Shown piece by piece: positions 9,262 through 18,304 of a DNA stretch of 64,000 nucleotides. Made by a program: the position numbers and the translations under genes. The notes beneath the pieces were generated by a model that saw only the letters and a program-made list of their open reading frames with translations, ran no database searches and was not told the DNA's origin. Source of the stretch: Planctomycetales bacterium (lineage in GTDB: Bacteria > Planctomycetota > Planctomycetia > Planctomycetales > Planctomycetaceae); contig JAPLOA010000095.1 of NCBI GenBank assembly GCA_026400835.1, positions 62,001-126,000 on the forward strand, given 5' to 3'. Positions within the stretch are counted from its first letter, which is position 1. Each line of letters opens with the position of its first letter.

Positions 9262-9921
9262 ATGATGATTCGTAGTGTTCTTGTGGGCGGATTACTTCTG
9301 ATGTCGGGCATCAATCTGACAGTGGGATCAGAGAAGTCGCCGGGCAACGCCAAACTGACCGCGTCGTTTCGCAACGGCGTGAATGGGTACTCCGGAACGA
9401 TTGACTCCGAGATCTGGGCGCTGGCTCCAACCACGATTCTGGATGGTAACGGCAATGCGTCAACGGACGCTGACAACGATGGTGGTGAGAGTCAGGTGCT
9501 GCTGCGGTTTGATGGCATCATCGGTTCAGAAAGCGGGCAGATTCCGCCAAACGCAGTCGTTCATACAGCTCGTCTACTCGTAAGTGCGTTCGATCAGGGC
9601 AGCACTGTGAATCTGCATCGCATGCTGGTTCCGTTTGAGGAAAGCGTTACCTGGAGCAGTCTCATTTCAGGCGTGTCTGCGGATGGCCTGGAAGCGTCTC
9701 GGCATAAAGATTCATTCACGTTCGGCAAGATTGCGGCGAACTCCTCAGAGATCGTCTTCGATGTGACTGACACCGTTCAGTTGTGGGTCAACGGAGAAGC
9801 CAACCACGGCTGGGCATTTCTGAACACCGGCGGGAATGGCTGGGACTTCTACGTTTCCGAGTTCGACAACATCGAACAACGTCCGAAGCTGGTGATTGAG
9901 TACAGCGTTGTGAAGCCGTAG
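9262..9921 (+). CDS. Secreted DNRLRE-domain protein
   Basis: 219 residues. It starts at ATG 9262 after a GAAGGAG ribosome site; a signal peptide covers about residues 1-25. The body matches the DNRLRE beta-sandwich: ESQVLLRFDGIIG, HTARLLVSAFDQGSTVNLHRML, VTWSSL, FDVTDTVQLWVNGEANHGWAF and a final RPKLVIEYSV strand. DNRLRE domains occur in secreted, surface or carbohydrate-associated proteins, and no catalytic residues are evident. Its position between the purple acid phosphatase and the DUF1501 gene suggests co-expression with exported proteins. Confidence 0.82.
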   Translation: MMIRSVLVGGLLLMSGINLTVGSEKSPGNAKLTASFRNGVNGYSGTIDSEIWALAPTTILDGNGNASTDADNDGGESQVLLRFDGIIGSESGQIPPNAVVHTARLLVSAFDQGSTVNLHRMLVPFEESVTWSSLISGVSADGLEASRHKDSFTFGKIAANSSEIVFDVTDTVQLWVNGEANHGWAFLNTGGNGWDFYVSEFDNIEQRPKLVIEYSVVKP

Positions 9922-9934
9922 TGCAAAAGTACAA

Positions 9935-9957
9935 ATTTGAAATTTGAGATTTCAAAT
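9935..9957. repeat. AT-rich perfect hairpin
   Basis: ATTTGAAAT (9935-9943) and ATTTCAAAT (9949-9957) form a perfect 9-bp inverted repeat with a 5-base loop, in the 81-base gap between the DNRLRE and DUF1501 genes. No U-run follows, so it is a weak terminator or operator candidate. Confidence 0.55.
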
Positions 9958-10002
9958 CCAGAATCAAAAATCCCCAAGCAAAAATCTATCGGAGGTCTGA
10001 TC

Positions 10003-11367
10003 ATGACAACACAACCGCCAGGCACATGGCATTCGGATGCTTCGCATTTTCGCAAGCCGGCTCGACGCGATTTTCTTTACGCGGGATGGCTGGGCGGACT
10101 TGGACTGAGCATGGGAAATCTCTTCCGCCTGCAGGCCGCTTCGGAGACGGATGCACCAGCGAAGACGATCGAACCGAAAGCCAAATCGGTGATCCATATT
10201 TATCTACAGGGCGGCTTTGCTCACATGGACAGCTTCGACCCGAAGCCGGACGCACCGCTGGAGTACCGAGGGATCCTCGACAATATCGCGACTACGATTC
10301 CAGGCGTTCGTTTCAGTTCACACATGCAGGAAACAGCCAAAGTCGCTGACAAGCTGACCGTCGTACGCAGCATGACTCATACGGAAGTCGACCATGCTCG
10401 CGGCGAGCACAGCATGTTCACCGGATACCGTCCAAGCCCGGCTCTGGTCTATCCCAGTGCTGGCAGCGTTGTTTCGCACGAACTGGGGCCTCGAGGTGCC
10501 ATGCCTCCTTATGTTGTTGTGCCAACGGCCGGCAGTCAGTTTCTGGGAAGCGGCTATCTGAGCAACGCGTATGGACCATTTGCTCTGGGTGCCGATCCAG
10601 CGCGAACGGGTTTCTCTGTCCGCGATCTGAATCATCCAACAGGAATCGATGACGCTCGATTTGAAACTCGCAAATCGTGGAAGGCACTGGTCGATCAGCA
10701 TTTTCACAAGATGGGTCAGGATGATGCGATTGCCACGATGGATTCGTTCTATCAGCGAGCCTATCAGTTGCTGGATTCTCCGGAATCAAAAGCCGCGTTC
10801 AGTCTCAACGGCGAATCGGATGAGACAAAGAACCTGTATGGAATGAAGCCCTGGGGCCCGATCCTGAGGCCGTCAGCAGGAGCCCGTTTCCTGATGGCTC
10901 GCCGTCTGGTCGAAGCTGGTGTTCGATTTGTGACCGTCACGTACGGCGCATGGGATACTCACTCGTACCATTATCGTGGCATTGAGACTCAGTTGCCGGA
11001 CCTCGACAAAGCCTTCGCAGGCTTGATTCAGGATCTGGATCAGCGCGGGCTGCTGGATTCAACACTGGTCCTGATCACCAGCGAATTCGGCAGAACGCCG
11101 AGAGTCAACGCGGGCGGTGGTCGAGATCATTGGCCTCGAGTCTTCAGCATCGTGATGGCTGGTGGCGGCACGAAACGCGGTCATATCTTCGGGGCCTCCG
11201 ATGCACTGGCCGGCGAAGTCGCTGAGCAGCCGCTGTCGATCGAGAACTACGCAACGACCATGTATCACCTGCTGGGGATTGATGCTTCAAGGTCTTTGAT
11301 GTCACCCGGCGATCGGCCGCAGTCGATTGTGATGAATGGAAACGTCGAGAGCGATTTGCTGGCGTAA
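10003..11367 (+). CDS. DUF1501 protein, Tat-exported (sulfatase/alkaline-phosphatase-like fold)
   Basis: 454 residues. A Tat signal (ARRDFLYAGWLGGLGLS, RR at 21-22) precedes the DUF1501 body: KSVIHIYLQGGFAHMDSFDPKP, then SGVRF-like VEAGVRFVTVTYGAWDTH, then ITSEFGRTPRVNAGGGRDHWP near the C-terminus, and a final TMYHLLGID. These motifs resemble metal ligands of the alkaline phosphatase superfamily, but activity is unproven. DUF1501 genes are almost always next to DUF1549/DUF1553 cytochrome genes, as here (14.1 kb). The ATG at 10003 has a GGAGG site (9991-9995). Confidence 0.92.
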   Translation: MTTQPPGTWHSDASHFRKPARRDFLYAGWLGGLGLSMGNLFRLQAASETDAPAKTIEPKAKSVIHIYLQGGFAHMDSFDPKPDAPLEYRGILDNIATTIPGVRFSSHMQETAKVADKLTVVRSMTHTEVDHARGEHSMFTGYRPSPALVYPSAGSVVSHELGPRGAMPPYVVVPTAGSQFLGSGYLSNAYGPFALGADPARTGFSVRDLNHPTGIDDARFETRKSWKALVDQHFHKMGQDDAIATMDSFYQRAYQLLDSPESKAAFSLNGESDETKNLYGMKPWGPILRPSAGARFLMARRLVEAGVRFVTVTYGAWDTHSYHYRGIETQLPDLDKAFAGLIQDLDQRGLLDSTLVLITSEFGRTPRVNAGGGRDHWPRVFSIVMAGGGTKRGHIFGASDALAGEVAEQPLSIENYATTMYHLLGIDASRSLMSPGDRPQSIVMNGNVESDLLA

Positions 11368-11379
11368 ACGAATTCGAAA

Positions 11380-11484
11380 GGCGAGCGGCAGGGCGTGAGC
11401 CCTCCGAGTGTCTTCATGTTTTTGCTTCCGCATACGCGATCGTATCAGGGCAATGCTCGGAGGGCTGACGCCCTGCCGCTCGCC
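11380..11484. repeat. Inverted-repeat element, family 1, copy 3
   Basis: Arms at 11380-11408 and 11456-11484 enclose a 47-base spacer unrelated to the spacers of the other copies. It begins 13 bases after the DUF1501 stop. Conserved arms with variable spacers suggest independently spreading paired palindromes. Confidence 0.92.
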
Positions 11485-11514
11485 AAAGTCAGCGAATCTC
11501 AAGAGGTACTCGTG

Positions 11515-13944
11515 ATGCTCCTTCGATACAGTGTCGTCCTCGTTCTGGTCTTCGCCTCGCAGCTTCTGCAGGCTGCTCCGCCTTCTGTGGAACGGCTCTT
11601 TCCTGCGGCCGGGCAGCGGGGAGTTTCGTTCCCAGTCAACGTCGTCGGGGCTGGCCTGCAGAATGCTGTCGAAGTGATGTTGTACAACCCTGACATCAAA
11701 TGCGATCGTCTGGAGCCAAAGTCAGACAACGAGCTGATCGTGCATCTGATCGCCTCAGACAACTGTCTTCCCGGAATGTATCCACTTCGGATTCGTTCTT
11801 CCGAAGGCATCTCAGAAATGCATGTCGTCGGGATCTCCAAGCTTCCCGTCATCCTTGAATTGGAATCCAATGATGCAGCGGAAGATGCCCAGTCACTGGA
11901 GCTGAATCACACTGTGGTTGGCACCATAGAAGCGGGAGACGTTGACAGTTTTCGCGTCTCGCTGAAGAAAGGCGATCGATTGTCTGCTGAAGCTGAAGCC
12001 ATGCGAGCCGGTGGAGCTATGCTGGATGGGGTGCTCAATGTCATGAGCCCAACCGGCGAATGGCTGGCGGCGGTCGATGATACGTCGTTGCGACGACAGG
12101 ATCCGATGGTTTCGCTCATCGCTCCTGAAGACGGTGACTACATCGTTCAGTTGCATGAATCGAATTTCGAAGGCGATGAATCCAGTCGTTACGCTCTGCA
12201 CATCGGAACGTTCCCGGCACCGCAATGGGTCTATCCGGCAGGCGGACAAGCGGGCCAAACGGTTGCAGTCGCTTTCGGCGGTGACGCTGGGGGTCCGATC
12301 TCTCAGGAAGTCTCGCTGCAACAGCACTCGGCCGGACCAACGCAGGTTTTCTGTGAGAACAACGGTGTGGGCTCCGCGACGGGGTTGCCTTTCCGGGTAA
12401 ACCCGTTTGGCAACGCTTTGGAACAGGAACCGAATGCGACGTCGGCCGAACTGAATTCCCCGGCCATCGAACTGCCTGTGGCTCTGAACGGACTGCTGCA
12501 GGAACCGAGTGACGTAGATTGCTTTCGCATTCGTGCCGAAGCCGGTCAGAAGTTTGATGTCGAAGTTTTTGCGAGTCGACTTGGGAGCCCGGTCGATACG
12601 CTGCTGGAAATCCGAACTCTCGACGGAACAATCGTGGCCATCGGTGATGACGGGATCAGCCATGACAGTCAGGTGTCGGTCACCTTTCCTGCGTCTTCAG
12701 AGTACATCGTTCAGATTTCTGACAAGCGTGGCAACGGCGGTGACGGATTCTTCTACCGTGTTGAAATCTCGCCGTTCAAACCGGGGCTCACCGCGTTTCT
12801 GTCTCGCCCAAATCGTTTGTCTCAGGAGCGTCAGTCCATTGCGGTGCCGCGAGGCAATCGAGTGGTCACGTTTCTGGCCTGCCAGCGAAGTGGTTTTTCC
12901 GGTGACGTAAGCCTCGCCCTCAGCGGACTTCCTGACGGCGTTAGTTTGCCGAACACCGTGATTCCTGCGGACCGGTTTTGGGTGCCGATGGTGATTGAAG
13001 CAGACTCAACTGCAGACACATCCGGCCGACTTGTGAATGTCGAAGCGTCGGCCATCACACCAGCCGGAAGCGTCATCGGTCAGTTTCGGCAGGTGGTCGA
13101 TCTTGTCGCGGCTTCTGCGGATCAGTTGTTTCAGTCGGCGGAAGTGGATCGTGTAGCCGTCGCTGTGGTTGACGAAGTGCCTTACTCGATCAGTCTCGCA
13201 AAGCCTGTTGCCAGCCTGGCTCCGGATGGAACAGTGAATCTGCAAATCATCGCGACTCGCTCCGAGGGCTTTGATGCACCTCTGGAAATTTCGTTTCCGT
13301 TTCTTCCTCCGTGGGTGGATGGCCCTGACAAAGTGATTATTCCTCCCGGCGAAACGCACGTCAGCTATCCGCTGCATGCGTGGCCCAAAGCGGCGTCTCG
13401 AACATGGCAGATCTGTGCCGAGGCGAGACCGGGTCTGGCACCCGATGCGGCGCCGGATCGAACGGGAATGGGGGAACGAGGGAGCCGTCGATCCAAGCCG
13501 CTCGCACGCACGGCCGTGGCTTCGAATCTGGTGGAGCTGACAATAGCGAACGCTCCCGTGGCCGGATCGATCGAGCCGGTTGTGGCGGAGCAGGGAAAGA
13601 CGCGAGATGTGTCCTGTGTGCTGGAGCGACGAGGTGAGTTGCCTCAGAAGCTGACCGCGGTGCTCGAAGGACTCCCTAATCGTGTCACGGCAGCAACGGT
13701 CGAAGTGGCGACTGCGGACAACGCGATTCGCTTCGTCCTGAACCCGGAAGACTCTTGCCCGATCGGAACCTTCCCGGATCTGATGGTTCGTCTGACTGGA
13801 GAAGTCGACGGCCAGAGCGTGTCCTGGCTGGTCGGTCGTGGCAGCGTCTTGAAAATCGAACCTGCTGGAATGCTGGTCACTGATCAGGATGGAAAGCCAT
13901 TGAGCAAACTCGATGTCCTGCGTCAGCAGGCGAAGAAGAAGTAG
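11515..13944 (+). CDS. Secreted pre-peptidase C-terminal (PPC) domain protein
   Basis: 809 residues. Signal peptide about 1-20. An IPT-like N-domain (LFPAAGQRGVSFPVNVVGAGL) is followed by two PPC-type beta-sandwiches (around 115-230 and 340-450). Each opens with an acidic ESNDAAEDAQ or EQEPNATSAE segment, then GTIEAGDVDSFRV or GLLQEPSDVDCFRI, and ends in SEYIVQISD-type strands. Further beta domains fill the C-terminal half. No protease domain is present, so it is probably an adhesion or scaffold protein of the DUF1501/DUF1549 locus. The ATG at 11515 follows an AAGAGGT site. The frame upstream only translates repeat copy 3 (RRADALPLA). Confidence 0.82.
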   Translation: MLLRYSVVLVLVFASQLLQAAPPSVERLFPAAGQRGVSFPVNVVGAGLQNAVEVMLYNPDIKCDRLEPKSDNELIVHLIASDNCLPGMYPLRIRSSEGISEMHVVGISKLPVILELESNDAAEDAQSLELNHTVVGTIEAGDVDSFRVSLKKGDRLSAEAEAMRAGGAMLDGVLNVMSPTGEWLAAVDDTSLRRQDPMVSLIAPEDGDYIVQLHESNFEGDESSRYALHIGTFPAPQWVYPAGGQAGQTVAVAFGGDAGGPISQEVSLQQHSAGPTQVFCENNGVGSATGLPFRVNPFGNALEQEPNATSAELNSPAIELPVALNGLLQEPSDVDCFRIRAEAGQKFDVEVFASRLGSPVDTLLEIRTLDGTIVAIGDDGISHDSQVSVTFPASSEYIVQISDKRGNGGDGFFYRVEISPFKPGLTAFLSRPNRLSQERQSIAVPRGNRVVTFLACQRSGFSGDVSLALSGLPDGVSLPNTVIPADRFWVPMVIEADSTADTSGRLVNVEASAITPAGSVIGQFRQVVDLVAASADQLFQSAEVDRVAVAVVDEVPYSISLAKPVASLAPDGTVNLQIIATRSEGFDAPLEISFPFLPPWVDGPDKVIIPPGETHVSYPLHAWPKAASRTWQICAEARPGLAPDAAPDRTGMGERGSRRSKPLARTAVASNLVELTIANAPVAGSIEPVVAEQGKTRDVSCVLERRGELPQKLTAVLEGLPNRVTAATVEVATADNAIRFVLNPEDSCPIGTFPDLMVRLTGEVDGQSVSWLVGRGSVLKIEPAGMLVTDQDGKPLSKLDVLRQQAKKK

Positions 13945-13954
13945 TCACAACAAC

Positions 13955-14027
13955 GGCGAGCGGCAGGGCGTCAGCCCTCCGAGCGCGCTGTGTGTTTTCT
14001 CGGAGGGCTGACGCCCTGCCGCTCGCC
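13955..14027. repeat. Inverted-repeat element, family 1, copy 4
   Basis: Arms 13955-13983 and 13999-14027 are a perfect inverted repeat with a 15-base spacer. It lies 11 bases after the PPC-protein stop and 36 bases before the next start, inside what looks like one operon. Confidence 0.93.
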
Positions 14028-14063
14028 GAATTCATGTTGCCTCAACACAAAAGGCTTCTCTTT

Positions 14064-16511
14064 ATGAATCTCATACGCTCCTTCGCCATTCTGACGCTCT
14101 TCATCACCCCCACAGTCTTAGCTCAGACTGTAACGGAGAATCGCCAGCCGTCGGGTGAGACCGTGACACACCGTGTGTATCCCGCGGAAGTCTCTCTCTC
14201 CGATGGCAGCGACTGGCAACGGTTGTTGATTCTTGCCGAACGTCCAGACGGAAGTACTCAGGACGTGACGGCATCGGCATCGATCACGCCGGTTGATACT
14301 TCCATCGTCAAACTCGAAGACGGACTCGTGCAACCTCTGGCAAACGGGGCCACGGAAATTCATGTCAGCGTTGACGGTCAGAAAGTGATCGTCCCCGTGA
14401 AGGTCGCCAATGTCGAAGTCATTCCGGAACTGAGCTTTCGGACGGACGTGCTTGCAACTCTCACCAAAGCCGGTTGCAGCACAGGAAAGTGTCATGGCTC
14501 TGCCTCCGGAAAAGATGGGTTCCGACTGAGTCTCTTCGGGTACGATCCGGCCGGCGATCATTATCGTCTGACTCGAGAGATCCCAGGTCGACGCATCAAC
14601 CTGCAGTCGCCGCAGGAGAGTCTGCTGATCAACAAAGCTCTGGGAAATGTGGATCATACCGGCGGTCAGTTGATCGTGGAGGACTCCCATGAGTACGAAA
14701 CGCTAATCACCTGGATGAAGAGCGGTGCCCCGGCCGATCCAGCCGATCGACCTGTTCCGACGGGCATTCGAGTCTTCCCGGAAGAAGCTGTGTTCGCAGG
14801 CAAAGGGGAAACTCAGGGCCTGATGGTGATCGCGAGCTTCAGCGATAGCACGGATCGAGACGTCACGGATCGCTCGGTCTTCATCAGCAACAACGACGCA
14901 GCGGCCAGCGTGACAGAAGACGGCGAAGTGTCCTCCAACGGACGCGGTTCTGCCTTCATCATGGCTCGATTCGATCAGTTCACAGAAGGCTGCTCGATTA
15001 TCGTTCGGCCCGGAACACCATACACACGGCCAAACCTGGTCAGCAAGAATTACATCGATGATCTTGTTCAGGCTCGGTGGAGAGATCTTCATCTCCTGCC
15101 GTCGGAAGTCTGCTCGGACGAAGTCTTTTTGCGTCGCGCGTACATCGATCTGATCGGGCTGCTGCCGACGCCTCAGGAACGAACAGATTTCATTGCAAAT
15201 ACAGATCCGGAGAAACGCAGCAAGCTGATTGATGACTTGCTGTCTCGTCCCGACTTTCAGGATGTCTGGGTGATGAAGTGGGCGGAGATGCTGCAGATTC
15301 GCACGGTCAACGGAGTCAGTCCCAAAGGTTTACAGCTCTATGACCGCTGGCTTCGCGAGCGCATTCATGCCGGTGCCACGATTGATCAGGTCGTGCAGGA
15401 ACTCATTCCGGCCACAGGAGGCACCTTTGATAATCCGGCAACCAGCTATTATCAGACCGAAACGACTCCGCAACTACTTGCTGAGAACATGGCACAGGCC
15501 TTTCTGGGGACTCGAATTCAATGTGCGCAATGTCATAATCATCCGTTCGATCGCTGGACGATGGACGACTACTATGGCTTCGCTGCGTTCTTCAGTCAGG
15601 TCGGCTACAAGCAGGCTCAGGATCCTCGTGAGATCATGATCTTCAACGCGGCCACGGGGAATCTCAAACATCCCGTGGACGATCGACCTGTGGTCCCGAC
15701 GTACCTGGGTGCTGGTGCCGCAAAGCTTCCGAAAGATGCAGACTATCGGGAGGTGCTCGCTCAATGGCTGGCTTCGGATCAGAATCCCGCCTTCGCAAAG
15801 AATCTGTCGAACGTCGCGTGGGCTCACTTCTTCGGCGTTGGAATCGTCGATCCGGTGGACGACATTCGAGTCAGCAATCCGCCGTCCAACCCGGAACTGT
15901 TGAACAAGCTTGGCGAAAAACTGTCCGAGTACAAGTACGACATTAAGCCCCTGGTTCGTGATATCTGTAATTCCAGCACGTATCAACTGGCGACGAGTCG
16001 CAATGAATCGAACAAGCTGGACGAACGACATTTCTCACATGGTCGAGTTCGTCGTATGCGGGCCGAAGTGCTGCTGGACTGCCTGAATCAGGTGACTGAA
16101 ACCACGGTAGAGTTTCGAGGTCTCCCCACTGGCAGTCGAGCGATCCAGATCGCTGACGGCGCGACGCCCAATTACTTCCTGTCCACATTCGGCCGCGCGT
16201 CACGAGCGACCGCGTGCTCCTGTGAAGTGAAGACATCTCCGACGTTGTCTCAGGCATTGCATCTGCTGAACGGGGAATCAACGACCGGCAAGATTTCTGA
16301 AGGGGGCGTGATCGATCGGCTGCTTGAACAGAATTCGGATCCGATGACTGTTGTAACGGCCTTGTATGAACGCTGTCTGTCTCGCCAGCCAACGGCAGAA
16401 GAAGTTGCCGCGATCGGTGAACGTCTGAAATCCAGCACCGACGTCAAAGCGTCTCTCAGCGATCTCTTCTGGGCTCTGCTGAATTCGAATGAGTTTGTAT
16501 TTAATCATTGA
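14064..16511 (+). CDS. DUF1549/DUF1553 planctomycete cytochrome-type protein with N-terminal Big-2-like domain
   Basis: 815 residues with a signal peptide (about 1-20). An N-terminal Ig-like (BIG2) region covers about 30-115. A cysteine site CSTGKCH (138-144) has CX4CH spacing. A second Ig-like domain covers about 225-320. DUF1549 follows with RRAYIDLIGLLPTPQER and CAQCHNHPFDRW (CxxCH at 487-491), then DUF1553 with NVAWAHFFGVGIVDP and LNSNEFVFNH at the end. The CxxCH suggests covalent heme and a role in extracellular redox chemistry or polysaccharide processing; the true substrate of the family is unknown. It belongs with the DUF1501 and cytochrome-WD40 genes. The ATG at 14064 begins the signal peptide. 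Confidence 0.9.
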   Translation: MNLIRSFAILTLFITPTVLAQTVTENRQPSGETVTHRVYPAEVSLSDGSDWQRLLILAERPDGSTQDVTASASITPVDTSIVKLEDGLVQPLANGATEIHVSVDGQKVIVPVKVANVEVIPELSFRTDVLATLTKAGCSTGKCHGSASGKDGFRLSLFGYDPAGDHYRLTREIPGRRINLQSPQESLLINKALGNVDHTGGQLIVEDSHEYETLITWMKSGAPADPADRPVPTGIRVFPEEAVFAGKGETQGLMVIASFSDSTDRDVTDRSVFISNNDAAASVTEDGEVSSNGRGSAFIMARFDQFTEGCSIIVRPGTPYTRPNLVSKNYIDDLVQARWRDLHLLPSEVCSDEVFLRRAYIDLIGLLPTPQERTDFIANTDPEKRSKLIDDLLSRPDFQDVWVMKWAEMLQIRTVNGVSPKGLQLYDRWLRERIHAGATIDQVVQELIPATGGTFDNPATSYYQTETTPQLLAENMAQAFLGTRIQCAQCHNHPFDRWTMDDYYGFAAFFSQVGYKQAQDPREIMIFNAATGNLKHPVDDRPVVPTYLGAGAAKLPKDADYREVLAQWLASDQNPAFAKNLSNVAWAHFFGVGIVDPVDDIRVSNPPSNPELLNKLGEKLSEYKYDIKPLVRDICNSSTYQLATSRNESNKLDERHFSHGRVRRMRAEVLLDCLNQVTETTVEFRGLPTGSRAIQIADGATPNYFLSTFGRASRATACSCEVKTSPTLSQALHLLNGESTTGKISEGGVIDRLLEQNSDPMTVVTALYERCLSRQPTAEEVAAIGERLKSSTDVKASLSDLFWALLNSNEFVFNH

Positions 16512-16523
16512 TGGCTGTTTTTT

Positions 16524-16552
16524 GGCGAGCGGCAGGGCGTCAGCCCTCCGAG
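16524..16552 (+). repeat. Solo arm of inverted-repeat family 1
   Basis: A single 29-base left arm, matching the left arm of copy 4, with no right arm in the following 65 bases before the next gene. It is either a decayed copy or a single-arm unit. Confidence 0.85.
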
Positions 16553-16617
16553 TACTGCACGCGACCGATTCGAGATTTCAGAGTTCCCGATCAATCAAAG
16601 CAAAACAAGAAACAATT

Positions 16618-18063
16618 ATGCAATCCACTGTCTTCAACACGCTGCTCATCCTCATCCCTCTGTTACTTCAGAACGCAGCTCCTGGCCAGGAAGGTGCTTC
16701 GTCGGAGGTCACATGGGACCAGGTGAAGCCCGTGTTTCAGAAACGCTGCTTCGCGTGTCATCGCGGTGAGCAGGCTCGAGGCGGGCTGGATGTTTCGACG
16801 GTGGCAGGCATCAAAGCGGGCTCCACCTCCGGAGCGGCCGTTGTCTCTGGCAAGCCGGAAGAGAGCATGATCTACACGCTGCCCGCGCATCTTGAGAATC
16901 CTCAAATGCCGCCGAACAGTGCAAAGATGCCTCAGCGAGAGCTGGATCTGATCTTTGGATGGATTCAGGGCGGACTTTCAGAACGTGTCACTGCAACGAC
17001 GACGGCCACGAAATCCTCGCGACCCACAATGAACCGTCCGAGGCCTCGCATGCAGACCTCTGCAATGCGATCAAAAAAGACCGACATGGACGCTTCAGCG
17101 ATCGCAGGCACTGGCGATGCTGAGGACTCCAATATGACCGTGGTCACTTCGAGCCCTGCAAAGCCTGTGCGTTCGCTGAGCCGCGTTGTGACGGCTGTTG
17201 CGGCAAGTCCCACGGCATCACTGGTGGCCGTGGCCGGACATCGCGAAGTGTTCCTTTATCAGTGGACCGATCAGTCTTTGGTCACAACCATTCCATTTCC
17301 TGCGGGCGATGTTTTCGTGCTGCGATTTTCTCGTGACGGAAGCACTCTGCTGGTCGGCGGAGGAATCGGCGGAGCTTCGGGCAAAGTCATAGGCTTCGAT
17401 GTTGCAACGGGAGCCGTTCTGTTTGAAGTCGGGAATGAGTCCGATGTTGTGCTGGCGGCGGATCTGAGTCCCGACGGACGACTGGTCGCGCTGAGCGGAC
17501 CATCGCGAACGGTCAAAGTGTTCGACACCGTCAGTGGCGAGAACACGGCCGAGATGAAAAAACATACCGACTGGGTGCTGACTCTGGCCTTTAGCAATGA
17601 CGGCCTGCTGCTGGCTTCCGGCGACCGCTTTGGCAGTCTGCAGATCTGGGAAGCCACTTCGGGCAATGCCTTTCATACGCTGCGAGGTCACTCCGGGGCG
17701 ATTCATGGAATCGTCTGGTCGGCCAATTCGAACACTGTGATGTCTGTCAGCGAAGACGGAACTCTTCGCGAATGGGACATGCATGAAGGCAAACAGTTGC
17801 GAATTGAGTCTGAGAACATTGGCGGGCTGCTGGCCGTTGACTCCGCGGCGGCCGGTCCTTTCGTTGTTGGTGGTCGCAGAGGGAAACTGGCGATTCGACA
17901 GGCACCAGATCAGCCATCACGCGAGATTACCATGGACGACGAAGTGACAGATCTCGCAATGACTCAGGATGCCACTCACGTCATCGCCGCCGACGTGACA
18001 GGCAACGTTGTACTGTTCAATCTGGAAACAGGTAGCGAAGCTGCTCGGTTTCATTTGCCGTAG
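16618..18063 (+). CDS. Secreted planctomycete cytochrome C domain fused to WD40 propeller
   Basis: 481 residues with a signal peptide (about 1-24). A PSCyt1-type domain follows, with KRCFACHRG (CxxCH 44-48), GGLDVSTVAGIKAG, VVSGKPEESMIY, MPP and a closing IFGWIQGG. After a Thr/Met/Arg-rich linker (about 120-180) a WD40 beta-propeller runs to the C-terminus: repeats such as HTDWVLTLAFSNDGLLLASGDRFGSLQIWE and HSGAIHGIVWSANSNTVMSVSEDGTLREWD are each split by WD-type turns. Likely role: a heme-carrying exported protein whose propeller docks onto the DUF1549/DUF1501 partners. It completes the 10.0-18.1 kb cluster. The ATG at 16618 begins the signal peptide. Confidence 0.85.
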   Translation: MQSTVFNTLLILIPLLLQNAAPGQEGASSEVTWDQVKPVFQKRCFACHRGEQARGGLDVSTVAGIKAGSTSGAAVVSGKPEESMIYTLPAHLENPQMPPNSAKMPQRELDLIFGWIQGGLSERVTATTTATKSSRPTMNRPRPRMQTSAMRSKKTDMDASAIAGTGDAEDSNMTVVTSSPAKPVRSLSRVVTAVAASPTASLVAVAGHREVFLYQWTDQSLVTTIPFPAGDVFVLRFSRDGSTLLVGGGIGGASGKVIGFDVATGAVLFEVGNESDVVLAADLSPDGRLVALSGPSRTVKVFDTVSGENTAEMKKHTDWVLTLAFSNDGLLLASGDRFGSLQIWEATSGNAFHTLRGHSGAIHGIVWSANSNTVMSVSEDGTLREWDMHEGKQLRIESENIGGLLAVDSAAAGPFVVGGRRGKLAIRQAPDQPSREITMDDEVTDLAMTQDATHVIAADVTGNVVLFNLETGSEAARFHLP

Positions 18064-18082
18064 ATTTAATGACGAAATCATA

Positions 18083-18252
18083 CACCACGTGGTTTACCCC
18101 GGTGGTTTAAAGGCTCTTGCACTACAACTCGTTGAACTTGGAGAACGCCCCGCAATGAAAAGCTGACACGACAACGTAGTGCAGAAGCCGTGTTCCACCG
18201 GGGTAAACCCGGTGGCGTAGGTTGTTTGTGACCCGGCGAAGCTGATGCCGGG
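18083..18252. repeat. Nested palindromic intergenic element, family 2
   Basis: A perfect 15-bp inverted repeat (18091-18105 with 18195-18209, around TTTACCCCGGTGG) encloses a second imperfect one (18112-18125 with 18176-18189). It is followed by a separate hairpin CCCGGC/GCCGGG (18232-18237 with 18247-18252). The element fills the 241-base gap between the cytochrome-WD40 and PQQ-propeller genes and differs in sequence from family 1. Confidence 0.75.
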
Positions 18253-18304
18253 CTTCCAGCCCTGAACAGTTTCCATCCTCACAATTCATCAGGCCTTCCA
18301 AATC

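Noticed and set aside
11893-12663. Long minus-strand frame (256 residues) opposite the PPC gene
   Set aside because: Arg/Ser-rich shadow of a well-supported plus-strand gene, with no signal, motif or ribosome site.
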